Source: an uncultured Eubacteriales bacterium | GTDB lineage: Bacteria > Bacillota > Clostridia > Oscillospirales > Acutalibacteraceae | DNA length: 64,000 bases | Reading direction: 5' to 3' | Assembly: GCA_934394855.1 (NCBI GenBank) | Contig: CAKRRH010000006.1 | Location: 1-64,000 of the forward strand | Part shown: positions 26,074-33,640 of the stretch, one piece after another | How positions within the stretch are numbered: the stretch's first letter is position 1 | Layout: each line of letters starts with the position of its first letter | Notes under the pieces: generated by a model | Told to the model about the DNA's origin: nothing | Databases searched by the model: none | What the model saw: the letters and a program-made list of their open reading frames with translations, nothing else | Program-made: the position numbers and the translations under genes

Positions 26074-26499
26074 ATGGCTCAGAAAGTAACCGGTTATATC
26101 AAACTTCAGATTCCTGCCGGTAAAGCAACTCCGGCACCGCCTGTTGGTCCTGCACTTGGTCAGCACGGTGTTAACATTATGGCTTTTACCAAGGAATTCA
26201 ATGAGCGCACAAAAAATGAAGCAGGAATGATCATCCCTGTTGTAATCACTGTTTATGCAGATCGCTCATTCACATTCGTAACAAAGACTCCGCCTGCTGC
26301 CGTCCTCATCAAGAAGGAATGCAACATTGAAAAGGCAAGTGGCGAGCCGAACAAAAACAAGGTTGCAAAGATCACAAAAGACCAGCTCAAGAAGATTGCT
26401 GAAATCAAAATGCCCGATCTTAATGCGGCAAACATCGATTCTGCAATTTCAATGATTGCCGGAACGGCAAGAAGCATGGGCGTCGAAGTGGTCGACTAA
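26074..26499 (+). CDS. rplK: Ribosomal protein L11
   Basis: A 141-residue 50S protein of the GTPase-associated centre. It has the N-terminal domain start AQKVTGYIKLQIPAGKATPAPPVG (partly quoted: GKATPAPPVGPALGQHG) and the rRNA-binding C-terminal domain (about residues 70-141; IAGTARSMGVEV). Its ATG follows GGAAGGA. rplA follows after 54 bases. Confidence 0.97.
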   Translation: MAQKVTGYIKLQIPAGKATPAPPVGPALGQHGVNIMAFTKEFNERTKNEAGMIIPVVITVYADRSFTFVTKTPPAAVLIKKECNIEKASGEPNKNKVAKITKDQLKKIAEIKMPDLNAANIDSAISMIAGTARSMGVEVVD

Positions 26500-26553
26500 T
26501 TCCCCATGTGGGAGGAAAATTCCGTATCACCACTAATTGGGAGGTAAAGTAAA

Positions 26554-27246
26554 TTGAAACACGGCAAAAAATATATGGACAGTGCAAAGCAGATCGACAG
26601 CGCTAAGCTTTACGATCCTGAAGAGGCTATTGCACTTACTGTAAAATCTAAAACAGCAAAATTTGATGAATCAGTAGAGATTCATGTTCGTTTGGGCGTT
26701 GACTCTCGTCATGCTGACCAGCAGGTTAGAGGCGCAGTTGTTCTTCCGAACGGCACAGGTAAAACAGTTCGAGTTTGCGTATTTGCAAAAGGCGACAAGG
26801 CTGACGCTGCAAGAGCTGCAGGCGCTGACATCGTTGGCGACGCTGATCTCGTTGCAAGAGTTCAGAACGAAGGCTTCCTTGATTTCGATGTTGTTGTTGC
26901 AACACCTGACATGATGGGTCAAATCGGTCGTTTGGGTAAAGTCCTCGGTCCGCGCGGTCTCATGCCGAGCCCGAAGGCAGGTACTGTTACAATGGACGTT
27001 GCTAAGGCTGTCGAAGAAGCTAAAGCAGGTAAAATTGAGTATCGTCTTGACAAAGCAAACATCATTCACTGCGTTATCGGTAAAGTATCTTTCGGCGATC
27101 AGAAGCTTAAAGAGAACTTTGATACACTCATCAATGCAATCGTTAAGGCTAAGCCTGAGGCTGCAAAGGGTCAGTATATCAAATCATGCGCACTTGCTAC
27201 AACAATGGGCCCCGGCGTTAAAGTAAATCCCGGCAAGCTTATGTAA
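26554..27246 (+). CDS. rplA: Ribosomal protein L1
   Basis: A 230-residue 50S protein of the L1 stalk and a likely repressor of its own operon. It is full length with the family signature LGPRGLMPSPKAGT. It starts at TTG (26554) with GGGAGG 7 bases upstream. The rplJ and rplL genes that normally come next are absent; a terminator follows instead. Confidence 0.96.
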   Translation: MKHGKKYMDSAKQIDSAKLYDPEEAIALTVKSKTAKFDESVEIHVRLGVDSRHADQQVRGAVVLPNGTGKTVRVCVFAKGDKADAARAAGADIVGDADLVARVQNEGFLDFDVVVATPDMMGQIGRLGKVLGPRGLMPSPKAGTVTMDVAKAVEEAKAGKIEYRLDKANIIHCVIGKVSFGDQKLKENFDTLINAIVKAKPEAAKGQYIKSCALATTMGPGVKVNPGKLM

Positions 27247-27276
27247 TTGCAAACTGTTTGCACAATTTATAAAATT

Positions 27277-27321
27277 AAAGCAGTTGTTTTGTGGTTTTTC
27301 ACAAAATCAGCTGCTTTTTTT
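27277..27321 (+). terminator. Terminator of rplK-rplA
   Basis: AAAGCAG...TTTTGTG pairs with CACAAAA...CTGCTTT around loop GTTTTT, followed by TTTTTTT. Confidence 0.85.
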
Positions 27322-27360
27322 ATGTAATTTACATTGCTTTAATAAAATTTGTATAATCCC

Positions 27361-27397
27361 TTGACAAATGCACTTAAATGTGTTATCATGTTAACAC
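27361..27397 (+). promoter_or_regulatory. Promoter of the amino-acid ABC operon with a palindrome on the -10
   Basis: TTGACA (27361-27366) and TATCAT (27384-27389) are 17 bases apart. GTGTTA-6 bases-TAACAC (27380-27397) is a dyad over the -10, a possible operator. Confidence 0.75.
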
Positions 27398-27433
27398 TTT
27401 AGCAGAGTAAATTGTTTTAGGAGGACAAACCAA

Positions 27434-28279
27434 ATGAAAAAATTATTAGCAATGATGCTTGCAGTTGTAATGGCAGTAGCTTGTCTTTCACTTGCTTCCT
27501 GCAACAACTCGACAAACAATGATGCAACAACAAAAACAACCGCCGCTGATGAGAGCGATTTCAGCTATGTCAGCAATAAGGGAGAGCTTGTAATCGGTGT
27601 AACGGAGTTCAAACCGATGAACTACAAGGATGACAAGGGCGAATGGACAGGTTTTGAAACCGAATTTGCACAGGCTGTTTGCGAAGGCTTAGGCGTTAAA
27701 GCGAAATTCCAGATCATTGATTGGGATTCAAAAGTAACAGAACTTCAGTCAAAAAATATCGATGTTATTTGGAACGGCATGACCGTAACGGAAGAACTCG
27801 GTAAAAGCATTGATTTCTCAAAATCATACATCAAAAATATGCAGGTAGTTGTTATTTCAAAGGCAAATGCAGCTAAATTCAAATCTGTAAAAGACCTTGA
27901 GACTGCTAACCTTGTTTGCGAAAAGGGCTCGGCAGGCGAGAAGGCAATCAAAGAGGATGCGTCGCTTTCAAAAGCAACAACAACTCCGGTCGGAAAACAG
28001 GCAGACGCATTGCTTGAAGTAAAGAGCGGAACAGCAGACGCAGCAGTTCTTGACTATGTAATGGCCAAGAAAATGGTCGGCGACGGCAGCGATTATTCTG
28101 ACCTTCAGATGATCGACGGCGTTGAGCTTTCAAGCGAAGAATATGCAGTAGGTATTCGCAAGGGTTCCGACCTTAAAGCAAAAATCGATGAGCAGATCGA
28201 TGCACTCATCAAAAATGGCAAGCTCAACGAGATCGCTGAAAAATATGATCTTAAAGATTCGCTTCTCAGCAATCAATAA
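27434..28279 (+). CDS. Amino-acid ABC transporter, substrate-binding lipoprotein
   Basis: A 281-residue family-3 solute-binding protein. Residues 1-22 are a lipoprotein signal with lipobox LASC (lipidated C23), followed by an Asn/Thr linker. The mature domain has VIGVTEFKPMNYKD...GFETEFAQAV and IDVIWNGMTVTEE, the pattern of polar amino-acid binders (glutamine, arginine or similar; substrate not decided). It is anchored outside the membrane and delivers to the next two gene products. Confidence 0.9.
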   Translation: MKKLLAMMLAVVMAVACLSLASCNNSTNNDATTKTTAADESDFSYVSNKGELVIGVTEFKPMNYKDDKGEWTGFETEFAQAVCEGLGVKAKFQIIDWDSKVTELQSKNIDVIWNGMTVTEELGKSIDFSKSYIKNMQVVVISKANAAKFKSVKDLETANLVCEKGSAGEKAIKEDASLSKATTTPVGKQADALLEVKSGTADAAVLDYVMAKKMVGDGSDYSDLQMIDGVELSSEEYAVGIRKGSDLKAKIDEQIDALIKNGKLNEIAEKYDLKDSLLSNQ

Positions 28280-28305
28280 TTAGAAATACAGCATAAAATA
28301 CGCAT

Positions 28306-28332
28306 AAGGGAGGCTGTTTTGGCGGCCTCCTG
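28306..28332 (+). other. Hairpin between the binding protein and the permease gene
   Basis: GGGAGGC pairs with GCCTCC(T) around a 9-base loop, without a good T tract. Such a structure can protect the upstream mRNA or partly end transcription, giving more binding protein than permease; this is an inference. Confidence 0.5.
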
Positions 28333-28362
28333 TTTGTGCGGTTAAAAGGATTAGAAATAAAT

Positions 28363-29013
28363 ATGGAATTGCTACTTTCAGTAACACAACAACTGCTTAA
28401 AGGCTTCGGTTCAAGCCTATATATATTTGGAATTACCCTTGCCTGTGCTTTGCCGCTCGGGCTTCTTATCATGTTTGGAAGCATTTGCAAGTTTAAGCCG
28501 GTCAGATGGATTTTTCGTGCGTTTGTTTGGATAATTCGAGGCACTCCTCTGATGCTCCAGCTTATCATCGTATTCTATGGACCCGGACTTTTGTGGGGCG
28601 TCACCGCATTTGACCGCATGACCGCCGTTTTGGTCGCATTTGTCATCAACTATTCGGCATATTTCTCGGAAGTTTACCGCGGCGGAATAGAATCAATACC
28701 AAAAGGTCAATATGAAGCCGGTCAGGTTTTAGGCATGACCCGTTCGCAGATATTTTTCAAAATTGTTCTCCTTCAGGTAATAAAACGCATAATTGCACCG
28801 ATGAGCAATGAAATCATCACGCTTGTAAAGGATACTTCGCTTGCAAGAATCATTGCTGTAAGCGAGATCATTATGGTCGCGCAAAGCTACATCAGCGTTG
28901 ACGGTCTGCTTTGGCCGTTGTTCTATTCGGGCGCATTCTATCTCATTTTCTGCGGAATTTTGACGATATTGTTCCACTACATTGAACGCAAGCTTGACTA
29001 TTTCAAGGCATAA
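28363..29013 (+). CDS. Amino-acid ABC transporter permease
   Basis: A 216-residue HisMQ-type permease with about five membrane segments and the ATPase-contact loop EAGQVLGMTRSQIFFKIVLLQ (the EAA motif; partly quoted as EAGQVLGMTRSQIFF). The ATG at 28363 is preferred to a GTG at 28336; AAAAGGA lies 12 bases upstream. Only one permease gene is present, so it probably forms a homodimer. Confidence 0.9.
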   Translation: MELLLSVTQQLLKGFGSSLYIFGITLACALPLGLLIMFGSICKFKPVRWIFRAFVWIIRGTPLMLQLIIVFYGPGLLWGVTAFDRMTAVLVAFVINYSAYFSEVYRGGIESIPKGQYEAGQVLGMTRSQIFFKIVLLQVIKRIIAPMSNEIITLVKDTSLARIIAVSEIIMVAQSYISVDGLLWPLFYSGAFYLIFCGILTILFHYIERKLDYFKA

Positions 29014-29025
29014 GGAGGGCTGATT

Positions 29026-29814
29026 ATGGCTATTTTGGAAGTAAAAAACATTCAAAAACGATTTGGTTCGACAGATGTCCTCAAGGGAATCAGCTTTTCG
29101 CTTGAAAAAGGCGAGGTTTTGGCAATAATCGGTTCATCGGGAAGCGGCAAAACAACATTGCTCAGGTGCCTAAACTTCCTTGAAACGCCGCAAAAAGGCA
29201 CAATTAAGGTAAATGATGAATTGCTGTTTGACGGTGATGATAAGAAAAGCGTCAGCGACGCAAAAATTCGTCAAAACCGACTTCATTTCGGTCTGGTTTT
29301 TCAACAATTTAATCTTTTTCCGCAATATACAGTGCATAAAAATATTACTCTCAGTCCGAGATTGATGGCTAAGACGAACAAATTTTACGGCAAGAATAAG
29401 AATGATGTTTATGCCGAAGTTGATAAAAATGCGGATAAATTGCTTGAAAGAGTCGGACTTAGCGAGAAGCGTGATAACTATCCGTGTGAGCTTTCGGGCG
29501 GTCAGCAACAGCGAGTTGCAATTGCACGAGCATTAGCACTCTCTCCCGATATTCTCTGCTTTGACGAGCCGACAAGCGCGCTTGACCCGGAACTCACGGG
29601 CGAAGTGCTCAGAGTAATCAAAAAGCTAAAATCCTCAGATTCGACAATGATCGTGGTAACTCATGAAATGGAGTTTGCCCGTGATGTTGCGGACAGAATC
29701 ATTTTTATGGCGGACGGAATCATTGAGGAAGAGGGAACACCGGAGCAGATTTTCGGCAACCCGAAATCGGAAAAAACAAGAGCATTTCTTGCAAAATCGC
29801 TTGAAAAAATATAA
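29026..29814 (+). CDS. Amino-acid ABC transporter ATP-binding protein
   Basis: A 262-residue GlnQ/HisP-type ATPase. Walker A GSSGSGKTT, Q-loop VFQQFNLFP, signature LSGGQQQRVAIARAL, Walker B ILCFDEPTSALDPE and H-loop VVTHEMEFA are all present. It begins 12 bases after the permease and ends the operon at a strong terminator. Confidence 0.96.
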   Translation: MAILEVKNIQKRFGSTDVLKGISFSLEKGEVLAIIGSSGSGKTTLLRCLNFLETPQKGTIKVNDELLFDGDDKKSVSDAKIRQNRLHFGLVFQQFNLFPQYTVHKNITLSPRLMAKTNKFYGKNKNDVYAEVDKNADKLLERVGLSEKRDNYPCELSGGQQQRVAIARALALSPDILCFDEPTSALDPELTGEVLRVIKKLKSSDSTMIVVTHEMEFARDVADRIIFMADGIIEEEGTPEQIFGNPKSEKTRAFLAKSLEKI

Positions 29815-29825
29815 ATTATAGCAAT

Positions 29826-29860
29826 AAAAAAGGTGTAACCTAAATCAGGTTACACCTTTT
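29826..29860. terminator. Terminator after the ABC operon
   Basis: AAAAAGGTGTAACCT, loop AAATC, AGGTTACACCTTTTT, then more T. The A and T flanks allow it to act on both converging genes. Confidence 0.9.
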
Positions 29861-29884
29861 TTTGTGCGGATATGAATCCAAACC

Positions 29885-30277
29885 TTAAGAAAGAAAAAGT
29901 CCGATCATGCAGAGTAATATTATCAAAACAGCGCAAACAACGAACATGATTGTCTGGTGATGCTTCAGATTAACCGTCAGTTGGTCATTTTGCTTTTTTG
30001 CTTCCGCCTTGATCTGCGAATTTTTCGGTCTTTCTTTGAGCGAATAGCACTGCGGATAGAGAAACTTGACATAATCGTCAATCAAATTGCTTGTTTTGTA
30101 GCCGATTGAAACATAACACACGCCGAGCGCCAAAAGCCCGAACGCATACCAATTTCCTCTTAAGATGACTGCAAGAACAATGCCTGCAATAAACAAAATC
30201 GGCTCTAAAATGTAGTATATGATCATCAATTTCTTGATTTTTTCCATTCTTTGTGTTGTTCCCATTATTTTTGCCAT
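29885..30277 (-). CDS. Uncharacterised membrane protein
   Basis: A 130-residue protein not recognised. It has two closely spaced N-terminal membrane segments (about residues 19-37 and 43-60), a soluble middle with YVKFLYPQCYSL, a charged linker, and a final segment (about 107-129). The start follows GGAGAAAAAATC. It lies 13 bases behind rsmE on the same strand. Confidence 0.6.
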   Translation of the reverse strand: MAKIMGTTQRMEKIKKLMIIYYILEPILFIAGIVLAVILRGNWYAFGLLALGVCYVSIGYKTSNLIDDYVKFLYPQCYSLKERPKNSQIKAEAKKQNDQLTVNLKHHQTIMFVVCAVLIILLCMIGLFLS

Positions 30278-30290
30278 GATTTTTTCTCCT

Positions 30291-31049
30291 TTATTCCATG
30301 TTTCCGCTTAAAAGCATGATTGTAGTTATTGCCGCAAGCGGTGCGGTTTCGGTTCTTAAAATCCTCTTGCCGAGAGTGGCGTTTGTAATGCCGCTGTTTC
30401 GGGCAAGCTCAACTTCTTCGTCGCTGAATCCGCCCTCCGGACCGATCATGATTGCAACTGTCGGTCGATTGTCGCCGCATTTTTGCAATTTATCTGCATT
30501 TTGCTCCATTATTTTAGCAATCGGCTCACCGCCGCCCTCATAAAACATAATCGGTATGTCGGCAGATTCGACGCAACTCAGTGCTTGTTTGAAGCTGATT
30601 GTCGGCTCCACCGTCACAATATGTCCTCGACCGCTTTGCTCGCAAGCCGACTTTGCAATTTTATTATATCGCTCTGTTTTTTTTGCCGATTTCTTTTCAT
30701 CGGGACGAGAAACACAACGGCTGCTTAACACCGGAACAATCTTTTTAACGCCGAGTTCAACCGATTTTTGTATTACCGATTCAAGCTTGTCGCCTTTGGG
30801 TAAGCATTGAAACAAAACCACATCAACGCTCGGTTCGGATATGATCTCCTTTATCTCAACCACCTTGCAAGTCACGCAATCGGCGCTTATATTTACAATG
30901 TCGCAAATATAATCCTCACCGCCGTTACATACCTCAATTTGGTCGTTTTCTCTCATTCTCAACACTTTTGAACAGTGCTGTGAGTTCTCTTTATTCAGCA
31001 TAAAATCAGCGTTTAGCGCTAATTTTTGATTTTCAAAAAATCTGGGCAT
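30291..31049 (-). CDS. rsmE: 16S rRNA m3U1498 methyltransferase
   Basis: Methylates N3 of U1498 in 16S rRNA. The 252-residue protein has an N-terminal PUA-like domain (about 1-70) and a knotted SPOUT domain. The family line MIGPEGGFSDEEVELA and LGKRILRTETAPLAAI is present. It is downstream of the single-pass protein gene and rsmA, so two rRNA methylases share a locus. Confidence 0.95.
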   Translation of the reverse strand: MPRFFENQKLALNADFMLNKENSQHCSKVLRMRENDQIEVCNGGEDYICDIVNISADCVTCKVVEIKEIISEPSVDVVLFQCLPKGDKLESVIQKSVELGVKKIVPVLSSRCVSRPDEKKSAKKTERYNKIAKSACEQSGRGHIVTVEPTISFKQALSCVESADIPIMFYEGGGEPIAKIMEQNADKLQKCGDNRPTVAIMIGPEGGFSDEEVELARNSGITNATLGKRILRTETAPLAAITTIMLLSGNME

Positions 31050-31073
31050 GTTGATAACTCCAAAAATGTGTTC

Positions 31074-32033
31074 TTAGTTTATTGATATTGCAAATCTATC
31101 GCTTTTGTTCGCTTTTACCGATATATTATCAAACTTGCGATACATCACATCGTCAAAGAATATTTTTACCGTTGCGGTTGTAGCCAAATCACCCGAAATG
31201 AGCTGTTTTTCGATTGACAAATCTCCTCGTTCACCGCCCGAAATTATATCGTCGGATTTACCGTCGCTGCCGACAAGCGTTACCGCTTTGCCGAATGTAT
31301 TATTTTCAGCTTCTTCCTTTGTGATTGCGTCGGACAGCGTCAGCGTCATGTTGACAGATTTATAATTATCCTTTTTTGCGGAAATCAGCTTCACCGACAG
31401 GGTGTAGAAATTGAGTCTGAACGAATCAGACTTAACATAATGCGACGAGAGCGTGTTTACGCCCGCATTTTGGCTTGACATATAGCTGATTGAAAATCGG
31501 TCGGGATTTTCAAGCGTGATCTGACCGTCGTCGGTCGATGAATATTTCACATTTACAATATCAACGCAGACATTGCCCGTTACCGAATGGTCGTTCTTTG
31601 ATGTTTGCGCTGTCGAATCCTCGGATATGATGTAAACCTGCGCAATCGTTAATATATTATCCTCATCAAAAGAATAGACGGTGTTTTGGGCAATATCCTT
31701 TTTGCTTGACTTGATCAGCTTGTAAACATTTGGATATTCCTCTTTGAATTTATCATCCACCGTGAAAGTTTCATCATTATCAAGTGCGGATTTTAGCTTG
31801 TAAAATTCATTTTTGTTGTAATCACCGTTTTCGCCGACTATATGTTCGCTTGATGTGACCGTGTCAAATTTTGTGCGGACGGTTTTCGGCATACGAACGA
31901 TCACGAATATTACAACACTTGTCAAAAATAATACGCTCAAAATTGTCGGAATCCATGAACGAAACTTTTTTGCCTTGCCGACATGGTCAAGCTCATCATA
32001 TATCGAATCGTCATAATCGCTGTATTCAGCCAT
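31074..32033 (-). CDS. Uncharacterised single-pass extracytoplasmic protein
   Basis: A 319-residue protein with an acidic, tyrosine-rich N-terminus (MAEYSDYDDSIYDEL), one membrane segment (about residues 27-47) and a large outer domain of predicted beta character. No known domain recognised. The ATG at 32033 follows GGAGG and overlaps the rsmA stop by 8 bases, suggesting coupled translation. Confidence 0.6.
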   Translation of the reverse strand: MAEYSDYDDSIYDELDHVGKAKKFRSWIPTILSVLFLTSVVIFVIVRMPKTVRTKFDTVTSSEHIVGENGDYNKNEFYKLKSALDNDETFTVDDKFKEEYPNVYKLIKSSKKDIAQNTVYSFDEDNILTIAQVYIISEDSTAQTSKNDHSVTGNVCVDIVNVKYSSTDDGQITLENPDRFSISYMSSQNAGVNTLSSHYVKSDSFRLNFYTLSVKLISAKKDNYKSVNMTLTLSDAITKEEAENNTFGKAVTLVGSDGKSDDIISGGERGDLSIEKQLISGDLATTATVKIFFDDVMYRKFDNISVKANKSDRFAISIN

Positions 32034-32901
32034 TTTCACTACCTCCGAAAAGTATGTTTGACAGCATTGCGAATTGCTCAAGACTTAGCTCCTCGGCTCT
32101 TGCAGTCGGTTTTAATCCGCATTTTTCGATTGCTCCGCTAACCGTTTGTTTATCGATTGAAAGCGAGCCGGAGAGCGAATTTGACAATGTTTTTCGCCTC
32201 ATTGAGAATGCCGCTTTGACGGTTTTGAACAAGTCCGCCTCATTATTTACCGAAACAGGCGCGTCGTTGTGAAGCGTTAATTTGATTACGCTTGAATCGA
32301 CCTTCGGAGAGGGCATGAAGCATTCTCTTCCGACATCAAACAAAATCTCGGCGTTTGCATAATAGCTGACCGCCGCAGTGACTGCTCCGCAAGCACGAGT
32401 GCCCATTTTTGCACAAAGCCTGTCCGCAGCTTCCTTTTGAACCATTACCGTTATGTTCTCGATCGGAAGCCGTGATTCAAGCAGATTCATTATTATCGGG
32501 GAGGTGATGTAATAGGGGAGATTTGCGCATACGCAAACGGGCATATCGCCGAATTTCTCATTGATAAGCGCTTTTAAATCAAGTTTCATTGCGTCGCCGA
32601 ATACCACTTCAACATTATCGCATCCGTCAAGCGTTTTTGAAAGTATCGGCAAAAGCCGCCGATCAAGCTCAATCGATATGACCTTTTTTGCGACCTTTGA
32701 AAGCTCACGGGTCAAAACGCCGACTCCTGGGCCGATCTCAATTACTCCGATGTCTTTTGCTCCCGAAAGCTCCGCCATTTTCGGGCAAACGCCGTCGTCG
32801 ATTATGAAGTTCTGACCGAGCGCCTTTGAGAATGTAAATCCATGCTTTTTAAGCAGCCGACCGACATAATCCATGTCGCATAAATTTATATTATCCGCCA
32901 A
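32026..32901 (-). CDS. rsmA: 16S rRNA dimethyladenosine transferase
   Basis: Dimethylates A1518 and A1519 near the 3' end of 16S rRNA. The 291 residues carry the SAM motif VIEIGPGVGVLTREL and the catalytic NLPYYITSPI. Also known as ksgA. It heads the minus-strand group rsmA, membrane protein, rsmE, membrane protein. Confidence 0.96.
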   Translation of the reverse strand: MADNINLCDMDYVGRLLKKHGFTFSKALGQNFIIDDGVCPKMAELSGAKDIGVIEIGPGVGVLTRELSKVAKKVISIELDRRLLPILSKTLDGCDNVEVVFGDAMKLDLKALINEKFGDMPVCVCANLPYYITSPIIMNLLESRLPIENITVMVQKEAADRLCAKMGTRACGAVTAAVSYYANAEILFDVGRECFMPSPKVDSSVIKLTLHNDAPVSVNNEADLFKTVKAAFSMRRKTLSNSLSGSLSIDKQTVSGAIEKCGLKPTARAEELSLEQFAMLSNILFGGSENG

Positions 32902-32981
32902 ATTACAATACCTCTTATTTTATCGTTTATAATATAATAAATATTGTAGCATAATCGGGCGGATAAATAAAGTAAAATATC

Positions 32982-33010
32982 TTGAAAAATGCGGATAAAT
33001 GTTGTAAAAT
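32982..33010 (+). promoter_or_regulatory. Promoter of the dCMP deaminase gene
   Basis: TTGAAA (32982-32987) and TAAAAT (33005-33010), 17 bases apart, about 40 bases before the start. Confidence 0.6.
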
Positions 33011-33049
33011 AAATATTAACATTGTATCAATAGGGAGAGTGAGCGTTAT

Positions 33050-33547
33050 ATGGGCGAGTTTGGCAGAACCGACAAGATGAATTATTATCTTGACATTGCG
33101 CAAACCGTTGCCGAAAGGGGAACTTGTCTGCGGCGAAATTTCGGAGCAATCATTGTGAATAATGATGAAATCATTTCAACAGGCTACAACGGAGCGCCCA
33201 GAGGCAGAAAAAACTGCGTTGACCTGAAGTTCTGTATGCGTGAAAAACTCAACATTCCGAGAGGCGAGCGATATGAGCTATGCAGGAGCGTTCACGCAGA
33301 AGCAAACTGCATTATCAGTGCCGAGCGTACCGACATGATCGGCTCAACGCTCTATCTTGCTTGCATAAAACCGCTCACAGGCGAGATTATGGGCGGGACA
33401 ACCTGCTGCTCAATGTGCAAGCGGCTCGTAATCAACGCAGGAATCACACAGGTCGTTGTTCGCGAATCAAAGAATGAATATACCGTATATGATGTAAATG
33501 AGTGGATTGAAAACGACGATTCGCTGTCGGGTCAGTTTGGCTATTAA
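33050..33547 (+). CDS. Deoxycytidylate (dCMP) deaminase family protein
   Basis: A 165-residue zinc enzyme converting dCMP to dUMP for thymidylate supply. Zinc ligands are in SVHAEAN (with the catalytic Glu) and CCSMC, and the nucleotide-binding N-terminus has FGAIIVNNDEIISTGYNGAP. The extra GRKNC...C insertion is typical of the ComEB/dCMP branch. The start follows AGGGAGAG. Confidence 0.9.
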   Translation: MGEFGRTDKMNYYLDIAQTVAERGTCLRRNFGAIIVNNDEIISTGYNGAPRGRKNCVDLKFCMREKLNIPRGERYELCRSVHAEANCIISAERTDMIGSTLYLACIKPLTGEIMGGTTCCSMCKRLVINAGITQVVVRESKNEYTVYDVNEWIENDDSLSGQFGY

Positions 33548-33640
33548 AACGGGCATAATAATGCATTATACGATCATTTTTATTATAATTTAGGTTATTT
33601 TTATTTATAAGTAATATACAAAAAAGGAGAAAAACACATC

